64,000 bases of DNA from an uncultured Roseovarius sp. (GTDB lineage: Bacteria > Pseudomonadota > Alphaproteobacteria > Rhodobacterales > Rhodobacteraceae). The notes beneath the pieces were generated by a model. It was not told where the DNA came from, did not search any database, and saw nothing but the letters and a program-made list of their open reading frames with translations. This document shows, one piece after another, positions 40,404 to 49,142 of this stretch; position 1 is the first letter of the stretch; each line of letters begins with the position of its first letter. Made by a program: the position numbers and the translations under genes. The DNA lies in NCBI GenBank assembly GCA_947503145.1, contig CANNCP010000013.1:1-64000 (forward strand). Direction: 5' to 3'.

Positions 40404-41435
40404 ATGTCCCCAAATCCTGAAAAGCTGCAAAACCTGATCGAAAGAGCCTGCGCGCTCACTCCAGTTCGGGTGGCTGTGGTCGACGCCGCGCAATTGGTGG
40501 TTCTCGAAACTGTCCGTGATGCGGTGACACTTGGTCTTGTCGAGCCGCGATTGGTGGGCGAGCCGGACGCGATCCTTGCCATGTGCCGCGAACTGAGCTG
40601 GAACGTCGATCCCGCGTGGATCACTCCGGCCACGTCCGACACCGAAGCCGCTGTCCGCGCCGTGGCCATGGTGCGCCAAGGCGAGGCCGATCTTCTGATG
40701 AAGGGCAACCTGCATACCGATGTGCTGCTGCGCGCGGTGCTGGACAAGAATCGCGGCCTGCGTCTACCCGGCCGCCGGGTCAGTCATGTCTTTCTGGTCG
40801 ATGTGCCCGGTCACGACCGGCTGATCGGCATTACTGATGCCGCGATCAATATCGCACCTAACCTGACTGCAAAGGCCGAGATCTGCCAGAATGCCGTCGA
40901 TATGTTGCACATCCTTGGAATTGCAGAGCCGCACGTCGCCGTTCTCTCGGCGGTCGAGACGGTCGCGAGCGGCATCGCCTCGACGCTCGATGCGGCCTGC
41001 CTGACGCTGATGGCGCGGCGCGGCCAGATTACCGGCGCGCAGGTCGATGGGCCGCTGGCTTTCGACAACGCCATCTCGGCGCTGGCAGCGAAGGAAAAGG
41101 GCATCCTGTCGGATGTCGCAGGACGGGCCGACATCCTTCTGGTGCCCGATCTCGTTTCTGGCAATATCCTTGCCAAGGCGCTGGAGTATCTCGGGCGGGC
41201 GGTCGCCGCCGGTGTTGCCGTCGGTTTATCAGCACCCGTCGTGCTGACCTCTCGTTCCGACCCTGCGCCCGCCCGGATGGCATCGCTCGCCGTGGCGGCA
41301 TTGATGCACCATCAAATCGGGTCTGACAATGAGCGCGGACAGCTGCAGGAGAGCAGCATCGCTGCCGCACCGCAAGCAGAGCATGCCTGTTGCCCCTTGA
41401 GCGTAACCGCCGCCATCAGGGAGGCCGCAGAATGA
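40404..41435 (+). CDS. pta: phosphate acetyl/butyryltransferase
   Basis: A 343-residue phosphotransacylase of the short Pta type. The sequence VRVAVVDAAQLVVLETVRDA starts the core; GEADLLMKGNLHTDVLLRAV, SHVFLVDVPGHDRLIGITDA and ADILLVPDLVSGNILAKALE are family motifs. The C-terminal LSAPVVLTSRSDPAPARMAS completes the domain; the extra N-terminal domains of long Pta enzymes are missing. It converts acyl-CoA and phosphate to acyl phosphate and CoA. It follows ackA by 3 bp and overlaps fabI by 4 bp (ATGA). Specificity for acetyl versus butyryl cannot be told from the sequence. Confidence 0.9.
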   Translation: MSPNPEKLQNLIERACALTPVRVAVVDAAQLVVLETVRDAVTLGLVEPRLVGEPDAILAMCRELSWNVDPAWITPATSDTEAAVRAVAMVRQGEADLLMKGNLHTDVLLRAVLDKNRGLRLPGRRVSHVFLVDVPGHDRLIGITDAAINIAPNLTAKAEICQNAVDMLHILGIAEPHVAVLSAVETVASGIASTLDAACLTLMARRGQITGAQVDGPLAFDNAISALAAKEKGILSDVAGRADILLVPDLVSGNILAKALEYLGRAVAAGVAVGLSAPVVLTSRSDPAPARMASLAVAALMHHQIGSDNERGQLQESSIAAAPQAEHACCPLSVTAAIREAAE

Positions 41436-42244
41436 GAGACGTTTCCCTTGCGAGCAACCCCGGCAGATTACTCGACATGACCGGCAAGAAGGGTCTAGTC
41501 ATCGGCATTGCCAATGAACACAGCCTGGCCTGGGCGGCGGCGCGCAATTTCCATGCTGCGGGCGCCGACCTCGCGGTGACCTATCTCAACGACAAGGCCC
41601 GGCCATTCGTCGAGCCGTTGGCTACCGAGATCGACGCGTCCATACTGCTGCCCTGCGATGTGGCACAGGACGGTCAACTGGAGGCGGTCTTCGGTGCCAT
41701 GACCCGGACCTGGGGGCATCTCGATTTTGTACTGCATGCCGTCGCCTGGTCACCGTCTGAAGATCTGCACGGTCGCTTGACCGACTGTTCGGCCGACGGA
41801 TTCGCGCAAGCGATGCTGGTGTCCTGCCATTCCTTCATCCGCACGGGGAAACTCGCCGAACCGCTGATGCGCACGGGCGGCAGTCTGATGACGCTCAGTT
41901 TTCTTGGTGCTGAAAGAGTTGTGGATCATTACGGCGTCATGGGTCCGGTCAAGGCCGCGCTCGAGTCGTCAGTGCGCTATCTGGCGCATGAGCTCGGACC
42001 CAAGGGGGTTCGCGTCAACGCAATCTCGGCAGGCACGGTCAGGACCCGCGCCGCCTCCGGTATCGAACATTTCGACGAGTTGATCGACGAGACCGAGCGC
42101 AAATCCCCGCTGCGCCGCACCGTTACAACTGACGAGGTCGGGCGCGCCGCGCTTTTGCTCGCCAGTGACTACACAACCGCAATCACTGGCGAAGTCATAC
42201 ATGTCGACGCCGGATTCCATGTCAATGGCATGGTGTTTCATTGA
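41432..42244 (+). CDS. fabI: enoyl-[acyl-carrier-protein] reductase FabI-type
   Basis: A 270-residue SDR enzyme. ATG 41432 overlaps the pta stop by 4 bp. The NAD(P)-binding segment is DMTGKKGLVIGIANEHSLAW, close to the FabI consensus (G-x-x-x-x-x-S-I/L-A). The active-site pair is Y-x6-K in HYGVMGPVKAALESSVRYLA. Substrate-binding GVRVNAISAGTVRTRAASGI and the C-terminal GEVIHVDAGFHVNGM are conserved. FabI reduces the enoyl-ACP or enoyl-CoA double bond in fatty acid synthesis. A second fabI beside ackA, pta and DUF3141 suggests a role in a reductive acyl pathway or in coping with a FabI inhibitor. Both are inference. Confidence 0.88.
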   Translation: MRDVSLASNPGRLLDMTGKKGLVIGIANEHSLAWAAARNFHAAGADLAVTYLNDKARPFVEPLATEIDASILLPCDVAQDGQLEAVFGAMTRTWGHLDFVLHAVAWSPSEDLHGRLTDCSADGFAQAMLVSCHSFIRTGKLAEPLMRTGGSLMTLSFLGAERVVDHYGVMGPVKAALESSVRYLAHELGPKGVRVNAISAGTVRTRAASGIEHFDELIDETERKSPLRRTVTTDEVGRAALLLASDYTTAITGEVIHVDAGFHVNGMVFH

Positions 42245-42300
42245 GGTCCGAACCCGTCGCGGAAAACCCGCGGTGAGGGCAGGACAGGAAAGGACACGAG

Positions 42301-44703
42301 ATGAACGTAACCAAGGGTAAATTTGGCAAGAGGACGGACGACGTGGAGAGCTTTGACACGGTTCCGGAGGGCTATTCGGGAACGGTCTACACCTGCTCAA
42401 TGCACCCCGAGGTGCGCAGCGCCGAGGAGGGAACCTGCCCGAAATGTGGTATGTTCCTGATACCGGAAGGGGAAGTTGCGGAGCACGGGCATCACGACCA
42501 TTCCGGTCACGCCGAGGCGCATGGTAGCGCAAGCGTGAGTAAAACGGAGGGCGAATACGACACCGTACCCGAGGGCTACAGCGGTACAGTCTATACCTGC
42601 CCGATGCATGCGCAGGTGCGCCATCCCGGACCGGGGTCATGTCCGATTTGCGGTATGGGGTTGGAACCGGAAACCGTAAGCCTCGAAGATGACGGCCCGA
42701 ACCCCGAACTGGTGGATTTCACCCGGCGGTTCTGGGTTGGTGCCCTGCTGACGATCCCGGTTCTGGTCCTTGCGATGGGTCCATTCGTCGGATTCACATA
42801 TTTCCAGGAACTGTGGGGGGAGCGCACTGCGCTCTGGATCGAAACGGTTCTGGCGACACCTGTGATCCTCTGGTCGGGTTGGCCGTTTTTCGTCCGCGGC
42901 TACAATTCGTTCCGCACGATGAATCTCAACATGTTCAGTCTGATCTCAATGGGCGTCGGTGCCGCTTGGATTTTCAGCGTCGTGGCCGTCATCGCACCGG
43001 GGATATTCCCCGACGGATTCCGCGACCAGAACGGCAATGTCGGCGTCTATTTTGAAGCGGGCGCCGTGATTGTGGTCCTGGTCCTGCTGGGACAGATGAT
43101 GGAGTTGCACGCCCGCGAAGGTACCGGCAAGGCGATCCGCGCGCTGCTCGATATGGCGGCCAAGACGGCGCTGGTGATCCGCCCCGACGGCACCGAAGAA
43201 GAAATCGAACTGGACCAGGTGCAGTTGGGCGATCACCTGCGAGTGCGCCCCGGCGACAAGGTACCGGTGGATGGCGTGGTTGTCGAAGGCCGCTCATCCG
43301 TCGATGAATCGATGATCTCGGGCGAACCCATGCCGGTCGAAAAGGTCGCCGGAGAGCCTGTCACGGGCGCGACGATCAACGGCACCGGCAGTCTGGTGAT
43401 CGAGGCGACAAGGATCGGCGCCGACACCATGCTGTCCCAGATCGTGCAGATGGTCGCAAATGCGCAGCGCAGCCGCGCCCCCATCCAGAAATACGCTGAC
43501 AAGGTGTCGGGGATGTTCGTGCCCGCCGTTATCGTCATCGCGATCCTGTCGTTCATTTCCTGGGCGATCTGGGGACCGGACCCCGCGATGGCCTATGGTC
43601 TCGTCTCCGCCGTGGCCGTGCTGATCATCGCCTGTCCCTGCGCACTTGGCCTCGCGACACCGATGTCGATCATGACCGCTACGGGCCGCGGTGCGCAGAT
43701 GGGCGTGCTGATCAAGAACGCCGAAGCATTGGAGCGGTTCGAGAAGATCGACACGCTCATCGTGGACAAGACCGGTACCCTGACCGAAGGCAAGCCCAAG
43801 CTGGTAGCCGTGCTGCCCGAGAAGGGGCACGACGAGGCCGAAGTGCTGCGCCTTGCTGCCTCGCTGGAGCGCGGATCGGAACACCCGCTGGCCGAGGCCA
43901 TCGTACGCGGCGCCGAGGAACGCGGCATCGAGTTTTCCAAGGCCGAGGATTTCGAGGCCGTGACCGGCAAAGGCGTCAAGGGCCGGGTGGACGGCAAGTC
44001 CGTGGCGCTTGGCAATGCGGCCCTGATCCATGATCTGGGGCTGGACAGCGGCGCACTGGTCGATACGGCCAACACGCGCCGCGACGAGGGCGAGACGGTG
44101 ATGTTCATCGTATTGGACGGCGCCATCGCCGGCCTCGTGAGCGTCGCTGACCTGGTGAAGGAAACCACCCCTGCTGCGATCGAAGCGCTGCACGAGCAGG
44201 GTTTTCGGATCATCATGGCGACGGGCGACAACGAGCGCACGGCGCAGGCAGTCGCGAGCCGGCTGGGCATCGACGAGATCCGCGCTGACGTGCTGCCCGA
44301 AGACAAGGCCCGCATCATCAAGGAGTTGCAAGCCGAGGGTAAAAAGGTCGCGATGGCAGGTGACGGTGTCAATGACGCGCCTGCCCTTGCGCAGGCCGAT
44401 GTCGGCATCGCCATGGGCACCGGGGCCGACGTGGCAATCGAGAGCGCGGGCTTCACGCTGGTCAAGGGAAACCTTGATGGCATCGTACGGGCCCGGAAAC
44501 TAAGCCACGCGACCATGCGCAACATCCGTCAAAACCTGTTCTTTGCGATGATCTACAACGCGGCGGGCGTCCCGATCGCAGCAGGTGTGCTTTACCCGTT
44601 CCTTGGCATCCTGATCAGCCCGATCTTCGCCGCTTTCGCGATGACGGCGTCATCCCTGTCGGTCGTATTGAACGCACTTCGGCTGCGACGGCTCAGATTC
44701 TGA
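42301..44703 (+). CDS. copper-type P1B ATPase with two HMBD metal domains
   Basis: An 800-residue ATPase. The N-terminus has two short heavy-metal-binding domains: [10 protein letters not shown]...CPKCGM (residues 30-52) and [10 protein letters not shown]...CPICGM (98-120), separated by a His-rich stretch ([14 protein letters not shown]). TM6 carries IIACPCALG (near 446), then DKTGT (near 488), HP locus SEHPLAEAI and GDGVND. CPC with HMBDs is typical for Cu(I)/Ag(I) pumps of the CopB/SilP type. GGAAAGGACACGAG precedes the ATG. It follows fabI by 56 bp and may belong to the same transcript. No copper-responsive regulator lies immediately beside it. Confidence 0.92.
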   Translation: MNVTKGKFGKRTDDVESFDTVPEGYSGTVYTCSMHPEVRSAEEGTCPKCGMFLIPEGEVAEHGHHDHSGHAEAHGSASVSKTEGEYDTVPEGYSGTVYTCPMHAQVRHPGPGSCPICGMGLEPETVSLEDDGPNPELVDFTRRFWVGALLTIPVLVLAMGPFVGFTYFQELWGERTALWIETVLATPVILWSGWPFFVRGYNSFRTMNLNMFSLISMGVGAAWIFSVVAVIAPGIFPDGFRDQNGNVGVYFEAGAVIVVLVLLGQMMELHAREGTGKAIRALLDMAAKTALVIRPDGTEEEIELDQVQLGDHLRVRPGDKVPVDGVVVEGRSSVDESMISGEPMPVEKVAGEPVTGATINGTGSLVIEATRIGADTMLSQIVQMVANAQRSRAPIQKYADKVSGMFVPAVIVIAILSFISWAIWGPDPAMAYGLVSAVAVLIIACPCALGLATPMSIMTATGRGAQMGVLIKNAEALERFEKIDTLIVDKTGTLTEGKPKLVAVLPEKGHDEAEVLRLAASLERGSEHPLAEAIVRGAEERGIEFSKAEDFEAVTGKGVKGRVDGKSVALGNAALIHDLGLDSGALVDTANTRRDEGETVMFIVLDGAIAGLVSVADLVKETTPAAIEALHEQGFRIIMATGDNERTAQAVASRLGIDEIRADVLPEDKARIIKELQAEGKKVAMAGDGVNDAPALAQADVGIAMGTGADVAIESAGFTLVKGNLDGIVRARKLSHATMRNIRQNLFFAMIYNAAGVPIAAGVLYPFLGILISPIFAAFAMTASSLSVVLNALRLRRLRF

Positions 44704-44754
44704 ACCAGAGATGGCGGACAGTTTCAACATTCACCAAAAGCAGGACGAGAACAT

Positions 44755-45003
44755 ATGACAAGGCAAAACCAAGACAACCACCAGGAGAATCCCGAAAAAG
44801 GGTTCTGGAAGTCGCGTTCAGGTATCTTCCTTTTGGTCGCTCTCGGGGTCGGTGCGCTTTTGCTAGTGTTTGAAAACCGCCTCCACATTCTTGGGGGCAA
44901 TGGGTTCCTTGCACTGCTACTTTTGGGATCCGTCGTGATGCATCTCTTTATGCATGGTGGGCGCGGGGGTAATGGCGGGGGCGACAAGCGAAATGACTCT
45001 TGA
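44755..45003 (+). CDS. DUF2933-like small membrane protein
   Basis: An 82-residue protein starting MTRQNQDNHQENPEKGFWKS, two hydrophobic segments (GIFLLVALGVGALLLVFENR and GFLALLLLGSVVMHLFMHGG) and a Gly-rich tail (GRGGNGGGDKRNDS). The H-x-F-M-H-G-G end matches DUF2933 proteins, which recur beside copper ATPases. AGGACGAGAACAT precedes the ATG; it lies 51 bp after the ATPase, so it is probably in that transcript. Function is unknown; a metal-related role is suggested by context only. Confidence 0.72.
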   Translation: MTRQNQDNHQENPEKGFWKSRSGIFLLVALGVGALLLVFENRLHILGGNGFLALLLLGSVVMHLFMHGGRGGNGGGDKRNDS

Positions 45004-45086
45004 AGTTCCACCTGCTGCAAGCCCTACACTCCACCAAAAGTACCACCGCCCAGGTCGGTACCAGAATTACAGGAGTGATGTGTGAC

Positions 45087-45752
45087 ATGCTGACAAGACG
45101 CCATTTCGTGATGACTACGGCTGCGTTGTTCTCGACACCTGTTGTGAAACCGGCTTTCGCGAATAGCTGGCCGACCAAGGAGCAGAAAGCTGCTTGGGAC
45201 GCACAGGTGACGCCGCTGAACTACGACCCCACGACCTCCAACCCATGGGGTCTGCATCCGCGCTTCCTTCCGACGCGGGTGATCGCGAACGACGGGCTTA
45301 TACCGGGCGACATCCATGTCGATGCGGTGGCGCGCTACCTCTATCACATCGAAGAGGGCGGGACCGCCATGCGCTATGGCGTGGCTATCGGTCGAGGCGA
45401 TCTTTATGAATCGGGCACCTATACGATCCGCCGCAAGGTCGAGTGGCCACACTGGACCCCGACCCGGAACATGATCGAGCGTGAGCCGGAACTCTATGCA
45501 AAATATGAGGACGGGATGGAGCCGGGCCCGACCAACCCGCTTGGTTCGCGCGCGCTATACCTCTACGTCGGCAACCGGGACACCTATCTTCGCATTCACG
45601 GCTCACCCAACCCCGAGTCGATTGGCGGTCGCGCGAGTTCGGGCTGCGTACGGATGGTGATGGCCCACATGAACGATCTCTATCCGACCGTAAAGACCGG
45701 ATCGACCGCGGTCCTGTATCCTCCCGAGGACCGCATCACCGCGCAAAGTTGA
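45087..45752 (+). CDS. L,D-transpeptidase (YkuD family)
   Basis: A 221-residue exported enzyme. MLTRRHFVMTTAALFSTPVV is Tat-like (RRHFV). The YkuD domain shows AVGVAIGRGDLYESGTYTI-like MRYGVAIGRGDLYESGTYTI, YLRIHGSPNPESIGGRASSG with catalytic Cys in SSGCVRM (Cys187). These enzymes cross-link peptidoglycan peptides (3-3 bonds) or anchor proteins to it. ATG 45087 is chosen over 45078, since the AGGAG at 45071 is too close to the latter. It lies at the end of the metal and acetate cluster. Its role there is unclear, perhaps envelope strengthening under metal stress; inference only. Confidence 0.85.
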   Translation: MLTRRHFVMTTAALFSTPVVKPAFANSWPTKEQKAAWDAQVTPLNYDPTTSNPWGLHPRFLPTRVIANDGLIPGDIHVDAVARYLYHIEEGGTAMRYGVAIGRGDLYESGTYTIRRKVEWPHWTPTRNMIEREPELYAKYEDGMEPGPTNPLGSRALYLYVGNRDTYLRIHGSPNPESIGGRASSGCVRMVMAHMNDLYPTVKTGSTAVLYPPEDRITAQS

Positions 45753-45865
45753 GACGCGTTGCTGTAGCGTTCAACGCATGCGGGGAAGGACGGCGTCAAT
45801 GTTCCATCGCGTTGCACACTGCGTTCGAAGACGATGCTATTGGCCAGTGACTATCCGGTTCTAGG

Positions 45866-46147
45866 TTACGATGCCGATTGTGTGCAGATCGGGCGCCCGT
45901 CAACCGTGCGAAGCGGCAGCAAGGTGGTTTCCACGGGTCCGGTGTGTCGATACCAATAGCATCCATCTTCGGGGCGCAGGCGCGCGGATCGAAGATCCTG
46001 GTTGGGGTCTGCAATCGAGGCCACGGATTCGGGAAGCTCTCCGATCTGCGGGTTGGCCGCCTCCGGTATTGCGGTCAGCGATGCCGAGCACGCGCCCAGC
46101 ATCAGCGTTGCTGTCAGCAGCATTGCGGGGCGAGATCGCACTCTCAT
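45866..46147 (-). CDS. putative small lipoprotein
   Basis: A 93-residue protein with a lipoprotein signal peptide (MRVRSRPAMLLTATLMLGAC, lipobox LMLGAC, Cys20). The mature part is short, has a single WYRHTGPVETTLLPLRTVDG motif and a final cysteine in PICTQSAS. The lipoprotein lies downstream of nuoN on the same strand across a 115-bp gap, and could be independently expressed. No family is recognised. AAAGGACAATGAC precedes the ATG. Confidence 0.55.
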   Translation of the reverse strand: MRVRSRPAMLLTATLMLGACSASLTAIPEAANPQIGELPESVASIADPNQDLRSARLRPEDGCYWYRHTGPVETTLLPLRTVDGRPICTQSAS

Positions 46148-46262
46148 GTCATTGTCCTTTCAGGGGTTTGACAGGATATTTGCGCGTAAAGGTCGCATTC
46201 CACGAAACGAACCGCAACGCGGAAGTGTACTCCAGTCGAGGGTCGTCAGCTTGCCGTGCTGT

Positions 46263-47660
46263 TCACGGCAGGACGACCCCTCCGAAAGCTTGGGCGAGGA
46301 ACGGGCCGCTCAGGAGCCCCAAACCGATCAGCGCAATGGCACAAAGCACGGCTATTGCGCCGCTGGACCGGCCCAACGTGGCGGGCCTCGCGTCCGGTCG
46401 AGCGGTGAAATACATCGGCGCGATGACCCGCGCGTAATAGAACAGCGAGACGACGGTGTTCAGCACCGCCGCGAGTGCCAGCCATGTATAGCCGCCGTCG
46501 ATGGTGACCAGGAACAACCCCAACTTGCCCACGAATCCGATCAGCGGCGGGATGCCGACCAGCGACAGGAACGCCACGATCAGCCCCGCCGCCATGTCGG
46601 GGCGCGTGCGCGCCAGCCCATTGTAATCCTCCAGCGCCGTGCGACCGCGCAGATGGGCGACGACGGCAAAGGCGGTCACGTTCGCAAGCGCATAGGCGGC
46701 CAGAAACCAGATCAGCGCGGGCAGCGCCTCCGCGCTAAGGTCCGCCACGGCCACAGCCATCAACGCATAGCCCGATTGCGACACCGAGGACCAGCCGATC
46801 AGGCGGCGCACATCGGTCTGCCAGAGTGCGGCGAGGTTGCCGAGGCTCATCGTCAGAACCGACAGCGCCGCGATCAGCGGGCGCAGCATGTCCGTCTCGG
46901 GGAACAGATGCACCAGCCGGTAAAGCGCCAGCGCCGCGCCGATCTTGGGCACCACCGTCAGGAAGGCCGCCGCGGGCACCGGCGCGCCCTCGGCCACGTC
47001 GGGCATCCAGGCGTGCCCCGGCACCGCGCCCAGCTTGAACGCCAGGCCGCAGACGATCAGCGCAAGGCCCAGAAGCGCCAGCGGGGATGAGACATCCGCG
47101 CCTTTCAGGGCGGCGAAATCGCTGGTCCCTGTCATGCCCATCAACAGGATTACGCCGATCACCAGCAGCGCATTGGCGAGCGCGCCGATCAGGAAGTATT
47201 TCATTCCCGCCTCGACCGACAGCGCCCAGTCGCGGTGCCAGACGGCCAGCACATAGCCCGTGACCGAGGACAACAGCACCGCCATGACAAGCTGCATCAG
47301 GTCCGCCGCCCCGGCCATCGCGACCGCGCCGAGCGCGGAAAACAGCGTCATCGTGTAGAACTCGCCATGGCGCCGGTCGCTGGCGAACCAGCACGGCGCC
47401 AGCGCCAGGCAAAGCGCCGTCGTCACCACGATTATCGCCCGCGCCCAAAGCGTCACGCCATCCAGCGCGAAGGTGCCCGAAAAGGTCAGCCGCGCCGCCC
47501 CCGCTTGCGCGAGCGCCCAAAGCGCCGCGACCGCGAGTGCTGTCAGCGCCGCGGCAAGGCACCAGCCCAGCCGGGGCTGCGGCAGCACCATCGCCAGCAA
47601 AAGCGCCGCGATGGCCCCCGCGATCAGCGCGATCTCGGGGCCAAGGTCCGCGACCGGCAT
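46263..47660 (-). CDS. nuoN: NuoN-like antiporter-type subunit of a complex I-related module
   Basis: A 465-residue NuoN homologue with about 14 TM segments. The antiporter core shows DRRHGEFYTMTLFSALGAVA, SVEAGMKYFLIGALANALLV (TM7-like lysine at 154) and AFKLGAVPGHAWMPDVAEGA. In the TM5 segment the canonical glutamate of [LF]GLELLSLxLY is replaced: DLMQLVMAVLLSSVTGYVL has Leu129 at that position. Other charge positions (Lys154, the HAWMPD segment) remain. It is the last gene of the A-BD-H-J-K-L-M-N order, starting 1 bp after the nuoM stop. Loss of that Glu questions standard proton pumping by this subunit. Confidence 0.85.
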   Translation of the reverse strand: MPVADLGPEIALIAGAIAALLLAMVLPQPRLGWCLAAALTALAVAALWALAQAGAARLTFSGTFALDGVTLWARAIIVVTTALCLALAPCWFASDRRHGEFYTMTLFSALGAVAMAGAADLMQLVMAVLLSSVTGYVLAVWHRDWALSVEAGMKYFLIGALANALLVIGVILLMGMTGTSDFAALKGADVSSPLALLGLALIVCGLAFKLGAVPGHAWMPDVAEGAPVPAAAFLTVVPKIGAALALYRLVHLFPETDMLRPLIAALSVLTMSLGNLAALWQTDVRRLIGWSSVSQSGYALMAVAVADLSAEALPALIWFLAAYALANVTAFAVVAHLRGRTALEDYNGLARTRPDMAAGLIVAFLSLVGIPPLIGFVGKLGLFLVTIDGGYTWLALAAVLNTVVSLFYYARVIAPMYFTARPDARPATLGRSSGAIAVLCAIALIGLGLLSGPFLAQAFGGVVLP

Positions 47661-47661
47661 C

Positions 47662-49140
47662 TCAGCCGCCCCCGGTGGCCAGCAGGGCGCCGGCGCCGAT
47701 CATCTCCAACAGCCAGGCGGGCCAGACCCCGATCAGGACCACCAGCACCAGCAGCGCGGCCATCACGCTCATCTCCACCGCCGTCAGGTCGGCGAAATCA
47801 TTCAGCGCCGGCGGCCTCTGCCCGAAGAATATCCGTTGCAGCATCCCCAGGAACAACGCCGCCGTGACGATCAGGCCCAGCAGCGCCAGCGCCGCCAGCC
47901 AGGGCCAGACGGCGAAGGCGCCGATGAAGATCTGCACCTCGGCCACGAAGCCGGCCAGCCCGGGCAGGCCCAGCGAGGCAAAGCTCGCCAGCCCCATCGC
48001 CGCCATCATGCGCGGCGCATTGCCCGCCAGCCCGCCGTAGTGGTCGAGGTCGTATTCCTGCCGGCGCGCCCAGAACGCCCCCGCGATCAGGAACAGCGCC
48101 CCGGTGATCAGCCCGTGCGCCACCATCTCGACCACGGCCCCCGTCAGCGCCAGGTCGCGCGCCGCCTCGTGCCCCGTCACGGCAGAGCCCGCAACCGCGA
48201 TGCCGAGCACCGCGTAGCCCATGTGGTTGACCGAGGTGTAGGCGATGCGCCGTTTCAGGTTCTCCTGCGCGAAAGCGACGATGCTGCCCCAGAGGATCGA
48301 GATCAGCGCCACGATGCCGATCGCCAGCGCCCAGGTGGCAAAGGTCTCGCGCATCATCTGCATCGCGATGCGCACCAGGCCATAAGTGCCCATCTTCAGC
48401 AGCACGCCGGCAAGAATGGCCGAGGCCGCGCCGGGCGCGTCCACATGCGCGGGCGGGAGCCAGGTATGCACGGGAAACAGCGGCGTCTTCACGGCAAAGC
48501 CGATGACGAAGCCCAGAAGGATCAGCCCGGCGCGCAGGTCCATCCCCGCCACCGGCTGCATCGCGATCAGCTCGCGCATGTCGAAGGTCAGCGGATCGAC
48601 CATGAGCACCAGCGCGATGATCGCCAGCAGGATCAGCAGCGAGCCGGCGAGCGTGTAGAGAAAGAACTTCAGCGCCGCGCGCTGTGCCTCGCCGTGTCCC
48701 CAGCGCCCGATCAGGAAATACATGCCGACGAGGCTGAGATCGAAGAACACGTAGAAGATCAGCAGGTCGAGCGTCAGGAACACGCCCAGCGACGCGCCTT
48801 CGAGGAACAGGAACCAGGCGTAGTACTGCCGCGCGTTCACCTCGCGCTCCATCGGCCAGGCGATGGCGGCGACGAACAGCAGCCCGCTCATCAGCGCCAG
48901 CGGCAGCGAGATGCCGTCGACACCCACCCGCCAGGCGACGCCGAGCGCGGGGATCCACGGCGCCTCCTGCACCGCCTGGAACCCTGCCGCCGGCGTGAAG
49001 CCGGCCCAGACCACGACCAGCGCCACAAGCGACAGCGCCGCCGCCGCGATGGCCAGGGAGCGCGACAGGGAGGCGGACAGCGGCGCGAAGGCCAGCAGGG
49101 CCGCGGCGGCGAGGGGCAGCAGGATGGCAAGTGTCAGCAC
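47662..49140 (-). CDS. nuoM: NuoM-like antiporter-type subunit
   Basis: A 492-residue NuoM homologue with the usual 14 TM segments. Well-conserved stretches are GVDGISLPLALMSGLLFVAA, AALKFFLYTLAGSLLILLAI (TM7 Lys) and FAVKTPLFPVHTWLPPAHVD with ASAILAGVLLKMGTYGLVRI (TM8 Lys and His). In TM5 the motif FYVFFDLSLVGMYFLIGRWG has Asp134 where family members have Glu and Gly where Pro is usual. The acidic charge is kept but shortened. Two bp separate it from the nuoL gene. It is GC-rich and has normal length. Confidence 0.88.
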   Translation of the reverse strand: MLTLAILLPLAAAALLAFAPLSASLSRSLAIAAAALSLVALVVVWAGFTPAAGFQAVQEAPWIPALGVAWRVGVDGISLPLALMSGLLFVAAIAWPMEREVNARQYYAWFLFLEGASLGVFLTLDLLIFYVFFDLSLVGMYFLIGRWGHGEAQRAALKFFLYTLAGSLLILLAIIALVLMVDPLTFDMRELIAMQPVAGMDLRAGLILLGFVIGFAVKTPLFPVHTWLPPAHVDAPGAASAILAGVLLKMGTYGLVRIAMQMMRETFATWALAIGIVALISILWGSIVAFAQENLKRRIAYTSVNHMGYAVLGIAVAGSAVTGHEAARDLALTGAVVEMVAHGLITGALFLIAGAFWARRQEYDLDHYGGLAGNAPRMMAAMGLASFASLGLPGLAGFVAEVQIFIGAFAVWPWLAALALLGLIVTAALFLGMLQRIFFGQRPPALNDFADLTAVEMSVMAALLVLVVLIGVWPAWLLEMIGAGALLATGGG

Positions 49141-49142
49141 CG

